A model generated the notes under the pieces. It was not told the DNA's origin and ran no database searches. It worked only from the letters and a program-made list of their open reading frames with translations. Below, in pieces: positions 60,315 to 64,000 of a DNA stretch of 64,000 nt. Position 1 is the stretch's first letter; every line of letters starts with the position of its first letter. The stretch covers positions 26,781-90,780 of the forward strand of contig PLYT01000005.1 of NCBI GenBank assembly GCA_003153475.1, read 5' to 3'. This stretch comes from Betaproteobacteria bacterium. Lineage in GTDB: Bacteria > Pseudomonadota > Gammaproteobacteria > Burkholderiales > Casimicrobiaceae. A program made the position numbers and the translations under genes.

Positions 60315-61139
60315 CTAGAATCCATACAGGCGCGCCGGATTGTCGACGAGGATCCGGCGGCGCGTGGCCTCGTCGGGCACCCAATCGAGCAGCAGATCGA
60401 GCATCGCGGCATTCGACGGCGGCGGATTGATGTTTGGATGCGGCCAGTTGGTCGCCCAGACGCAGCGCTCGGGATGCGCCGCGGACAGCGCGCGGGCGAG
60501 CGCACTGACATCGTCATAGCCGGGCGGACCGGATTTCGACGTTTCGTATGGGGCCGAGAGCTTGGCCCAGCAACGCCCACTGTCGAGCAAGGCGAGCAGC
60601 GCGCGAAACGCCGGATGCGAAGGCACGACCGGCTCGAGGAACTTGCCGTTGTGGTCGATCACCACCTCGGCTGGCAGGCGTGCGATCCTCGCCGCGTGGA
60701 GCGGAGTGTCGCGGCCGTCGAACTGAAGCTGCAGATGCCAGCCGAACCGCGCGACCCGCGACGCGATTCCATCGACGTCGTCCCAGGACAAAAGGCCGCC
60801 CTTGAGCATGAAGCAACGCGCGCCGCGAAAGCCGGCGCGTGTCAGGCGCTCGATCTCGGCGTCGGCAATATCGGGCCGGATCGTCGCCACGCCGCGCGCG
60901 TTCGAGCCGAACTGGACGATCGCGTCCTCGGTGCAGGCATTGTCGAATGCATAGCCGCTTGGCTGTACGACGACCAGGCGCGAAAGCCCCAATCGCCGCT
61001 GCACGGCACGATAAGCATCCGCCGGCGCATCAGGCGGCGGAAAAAGCGCCGTCGGTGCGGGCTTGTAGCGGCGATCGTACACGTGCATGTGACAGTCGCA
61101 CGCGCCGGCGGGCGCAGCGAGGCGCGGTGCGTCTTCCAT
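60315..61139 (-). CDS. amidohydrolase (2-pyrone-4,6-dicarboxylate lactonase-like)
   Basis: ACDCHMHVYDRRYKPAP; FMLKGGLLSWDDVDGIASRVA; CVWATNWPHPN. Confidence 0.9.
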   Translation of the reverse strand: MEDAPRLAAPAGACDCHMHVYDRRYKPAPTALFPPPDAPADAYRAVQRRLGLSRLVVVQPSGYAFDNACTEDAIVQFGSNARGVATIRPDIADAEIERLTRAGFRGARCFMLKGGLLSWDDVDGIASRVARFGWHLQLQFDGRDTPLHAARIARLPAEVVIDHNGKFLEPVVPSHPAFRALLALLDSGRCWAKLSAPYETSKSGPPGYDDVSALARALSAAHPERCVWATNWPHPNINPPPSNAAMLDLLLDWVPDEATRRRILVDNPARLYGF

Positions 61140-61199
61140 GTCGGTCCCTTCGGCGCCCAGGGCGCAATAAGATCGATGTTTCGCCTGCCGCCTTGCGCG

Positions 61200-62978
61200 C
61201 TAACCCGCGCGCTTGCGCCGCTCGAGGTCGATGTCCATGAATTGCCAATAGGTGCTGAACACCTGGGGCCTGAAGCCCAGCAGCCACGGCTGGACGAAAT
61301 CGTTCTCGCGGCGAAATATCATCGGAAGCAGCGGCATGTATGCGCGCGCCATCTCGGTCATGCGGCGCGCGGCCACGATCTGTTCCGGCGTCGTCGGGCT
61401 ACGCAGGAAGCGATCGAGCCACTGATCGTATTCTGCGAACTTGAAGCGCGACTGGTTGGCGAACGGGGGCTGCCTGCTGTCGAGCAATTCCAGGATGCCA
61501 TCGCCGGTCGGTATGCCGCCGAAGCCGGCCGCCGCGAGCTGGAACTTGCCGCCGATAACTTCCTTGATGAAATCCTGGAAAGGCGTCAGGTGGAAATCGA
61601 TCCGGATGCCGATGGCGTCCATGTCTCGTCGCCACAATGTCTGCATTTCGCGCGAGATCGCCGCCGCGCGCAGCGACAGGACGACCGTCAGGGGCTTGCC
61701 GTCCGGGCCTTTGCGGTATCCGTCGGCGTCGCGATTGCCGTAGCCGAAGCGGTCGAGCAACGCGCGCGCCGCCGCGGGGTCGTACAGCGCGCGCGGCGAC
61801 GCCCCGGGGTCGTGGCCTGTGACGCCGGGAGGGACCAGTTGGGAGGCAGGCTGCCCTTGTCCTGCGTAGACGACGTCGACCAGGTTCTGCGTGTCGAGCC
61901 CCAGCGCGATCGCGCGCCGCAACGCGATCCGGTCCTTGCGCGTGCCGCCGACCACCGCATCGTCCATGTTGAAGTCGACGAAAAACAGGAACGGCTCGAT
62001 GTAGGCATGGCGCACGATGCCGCGTGCCGCGTATTCGGGCTTGAGCTTGTCGTTGGCCAAGAGCCGGTTGCCCACTTCGGCCCGGAGCTCGACATAATCG
62101 AGCGCGCCACGCTCGAATTCGAGCAGCAGCGTTGTGTCCTCCTCGATGATGCTGATGTCGATGACGCCGATCTGGGGGAACGTCCTGCCCCGCATGCTGC
62201 GCTCCATCTCCCTATCGGCAGGATTGCCGCTGGCCGGAAATCGCAATGTCCGATAATTCGGATTGGCCTCCAGTACGATTTTCGATCCGCGCTTCCATTC
62301 GCGCAGGCGATAGGGGCCGGTGCCGACAGGGTGCGTGCGAATGTCACCGCCCGCTGCCTCGACCACCTCGCGCGCAACGGCGGTCGCCACAAGGAATTGC
62401 TGCACCGACGGATAGTTGATCGCGTTGAGCTTGATCTGCAGCGTGTAGCGGCCCAGCGCGCGCAGCCCCTCGATCGGACGGTCGTAGTCGAATTTCGCGC
62501 CCGGACGCTTGGCCGAATCGACCACCGCGCGGGCGCCGATGATCAGATCGGTCATGACGGTGTCGCCGCCGCGGCTCAAATTGGGATCCAGCCGCCGCTT
62601 CATCGAGTAAACGTAGTCGTCGGCGACGAGCTCGCGCGGCTTGCCGTGGAACGCCGGATCATCGGTAAAGCGGATTCCCGGCGTGAGTTTCACCAGCCAC
62701 GTCTTGCCGTCGTCGGACACCTCCAGCGGCGCGCTCGCCGTCACCGGCATCAGTCCGGCAGGGGTGTGCAGGTAATCCCAGTTGTAGAGCCCCTCGAAGA
62801 TCGCGAGGATCACGCGCTGCGCCGGAATATTGGTCGCCTGCTGCGGATCGAGCGTGTCGACATCCGGCAACGCGACGCGAAGCACCTTGTTCGGGTCCGC
62901 GGCGCCGGCGGCGCAGCCGAACGCCATCGCGATCAGCGCGAGCGTCCACCGCAGTCGCTTTGTAGCGCAAGCCACCAA
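61200..62978 (-). CDS. peptide/nickel-type ABC transporter substrate-binding protein (SBP family 5)
   Basis: LRVALPDVDTLDPQQATNIPAQRVILAIFEGLYNWD; LTPGIRFTDDPAFHGKPRELVADDYVYSMKRRLDP. Confidence 0.93.
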   Translation of the reverse strand: MVACATKRLRWTLALIAMAFGCAAGAADPNKVLRVALPDVDTLDPQQATNIPAQRVILAIFEGLYNWDYLHTPAGLMPVTASAPLEVSDDGKTWLVKLTPGIRFTDDPAFHGKPRELVADDYVYSMKRRLDPNLSRGGDTVMTDLIIGARAVVDSAKRPGAKFDYDRPIEGLRALGRYTLQIKLNAINYPSVQQFLVATAVAREVVEAAGGDIRTHPVGTGPYRLREWKRGSKIVLEANPNYRTLRFPASGNPADREMERSMRGRTFPQIGVIDISIIEEDTTLLLEFERGALDYVELRAEVGNRLLANDKLKPEYAARGIVRHAYIEPFLFFVDFNMDDAVVGGTRKDRIALRRAIALGLDTQNLVDVVYAGQGQPASQLVPPGVTGHDPGASPRALYDPAAARALLDRFGYGNRDADGYRKGPDGKPLTVVLSLRAAAISREMQTLWRRDMDAIGIRIDFHLTPFQDFIKEVIGGKFQLAAAGFGGIPTGDGILELLDSRQPPFANQSRFKFAEYDQWLDRFLRSPTTPEQIVAARRMTEMARAYMPLLPMIFRRENDFVQPWLLGFRPQVFSTYWQFMDIDLERRKRAG

Positions 62979-63089
62979 CGCATCCTCCCTACGCGTCCGG
63001 CCGCCATCGCCGGCACAGGATTATGCATCAGTCGTCAGCTGCGCCGAGTGGATTCGAGCGGGCTGGGCGCTGTGAGCGTCGCGCCGTAG

Positions 63090-63120
63090 AAAAAAAAACG
63101 GGCCCGACGCATCGGGCCCG
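63090..63120 (-). terminator. Rho-independent terminator (minus strand)
   Basis: A9 then CGGGCCCGA-cgca-TCGGGCCCG on plus; 9-bp stem followed by T9 on minus, just past the 63151 stop. Confidence 0.85.
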
Positions 63121-63150
63121 CGGATACGAACGAACGACTGCCTGGCGCGT

Positions 63151-63639
63151 TCAACCCGCCGGCGGCCCGTAATACGGATACGGCGGCGCGCGATAGCGCT
63201 CCGGTCCGCGGACCGGGATCTGGTTGCCCTTCGCATACATGCATTGCATATAGGCGCCGTCGTATCGGCGCTGGGTCTGGTAGTAGCCCGCACCGTAGGC
63301 GTTGCTGCCGGCCGCGCTGCCGAACAAGAGTCCGGTTCCGGCGCCGATCGCCGCGCCCGGGCCGGCGTTGCCGGACGCCGATCCTATGATCGCGCCCGCG
63401 GCGGCGCCGATCGCCGTGCCGGCGATCGCGCTGCCCGCAGCGTTGTTGTTCGCCTGCTCGACGGAGCCGCCAACCGACTGCCGCGCAAATTCTTGGCAGG
63501 CGAAGGTATCGGCCTGGAACTGGTCGAAAGTCTTGTTCCTGCCCGGCAGTGCGACGACGCTGGGCGCAGTCGGCACCGTAACGCAGGCTCCCAGCAGCAG
63601 GGCCCCAGCCAACGGAAGATAACGCTTGATGGCATTCAT
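63151..63639 (-). CDS. glycine-zipper family lipoprotein
   Basis: Lipobox LLLGACV; AIAGTAIGAAAGAIIGSASGNAGPGAAIGAGTGLLFGSAAG. Confidence 0.9.
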   Translation of the reverse strand: MNAIKRYLPLAGALLLGACVTVPTAPSVVALPGRNKTFDQFQADTFACQEFARQSVGGSVEQANNNAAGSAIAGTAIGAAAGAIIGSASGNAGPGAAIGAGTGLLFGSAAGSNAYGAGYYQTQRRYDGAYMQCMYAKGNQIPVRGPERYRAPPYPYYGPPAG

Positions 63640-63653
63640 TGATTCCTCACCTG

Positions 63654-64000
63654 TCAACGCGGCGCCGGCGCAGCGCCCGGCGAGCCGTTTGGAACGACCG
63701 TCAGCCACCCGCTCGGGCAGTTGGCGATCTGCGGATAGTAGCCGGCCGGGTCAGTGCAATAGTACGAATACCGGCTGCGCTGCGGCGGCGCGGCCGGCGC
63801 AATCGCGTCGCCCAAATCGCGCTGAATATAGGTTTGCGGCGCGCCGTCGTCGTACGAGCCCCCGTCGTAGTACGTGTACGGGTACGGATAGGCGTAAGCG
63901 TATGGATAGTAGCCGGGCCCCCAGTAATAGAACGCCGGAAAGCCGAACGACAGGCCGAAGCGCGGACCGCCGTGCCAGCCGCCGCCGCCGTGCCAGCCGC
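63654..64000 (-). CDS. Gly/Tyr/Trp-rich envelope protein, partial (N-terminus outside the window)
   Basis: Reverse complement reads GWHGGGGWHGGPRFGLSFGFPAFYYWGPGYYPYAYAYPYPYTYYDGG..SRYSYYCTDPAGYYPQIANCPSGWLTVVPNGSPGAAPAPR*; not in the ORF track. Confidence 0.75.
   Translation of the reverse strand, partial: GWHGGGGWHGGPRFGLSFGFPAFYYWGPGYYPYAYAYPYPYTYYDGGSYDDGAPQTYIQRDLGDAIAPAAPPQRSRYSYYCTDPAGYYPQIANCPSGWLTVVPNGSPGAAPAPR

Noticed and set aside
60183-63089. 968-aa plus-strand ORF
   Set aside because: Shadow of the Bug, amidohydrolase and SBP family 5 genes on the minus strand; Arg-rich low-complexity translation
63300-63480. Repetitive-looking GC-rich segment
   Set aside because: Explained by glycine-zipper codons (GAAAG repeats) of the 63151..63639 gene, not a DNA repeat array

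Overview
64 kb of GC-rich chromosomal sequence that looks betaproteobacterial/Burkholderiales-like (orphan Bug/TctC binding proteins, proteobacterial GshA, many ABC transporters). That taxonomic view is an inference from gene content only. I see no rRNA, tRNA, CRISPR array, IS element or prophage. Most of the window is ordinary metabolism and transport: a PQQ-dehydrogenase fragment, a dienelactone hydrolase, an amidase, a FadH-like reductase, a polyamine aminotransferase plus Pot-type ABC operon, a fused osmoprotectant ABC protein, a TPP enzyme/aldehyde dehydrogenase/NitT-type ABC cluster, GshA, an MmgE/PrpD protein, a molybdenum-hydroxylase large subunit, an intradiol dioxygenase, DinB, and a RES/Xre toxin-antitoxin pair. 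Items worth a second look: (i) two well-spaced sigma-54 (-24/-12) promoter matches, one before a protease-less Lon-like AAA+ ATPase gene and one next to a perfect palindrome before a small membrane-protein ORF; (ii) an AT-rich inverted repeat between a divergent GGDEF/EAL gene and an outer-membrane-barrel/cupredoxin-like pair; (iii) a TRAP transporter locus with several apparent frameshifts; (iv) a CapK/PaaK-like gene split by an in-frame TGA; (v) an inverted-repeat operator candidate at the RES/Xre module. Everything was read by eye, with no database search.
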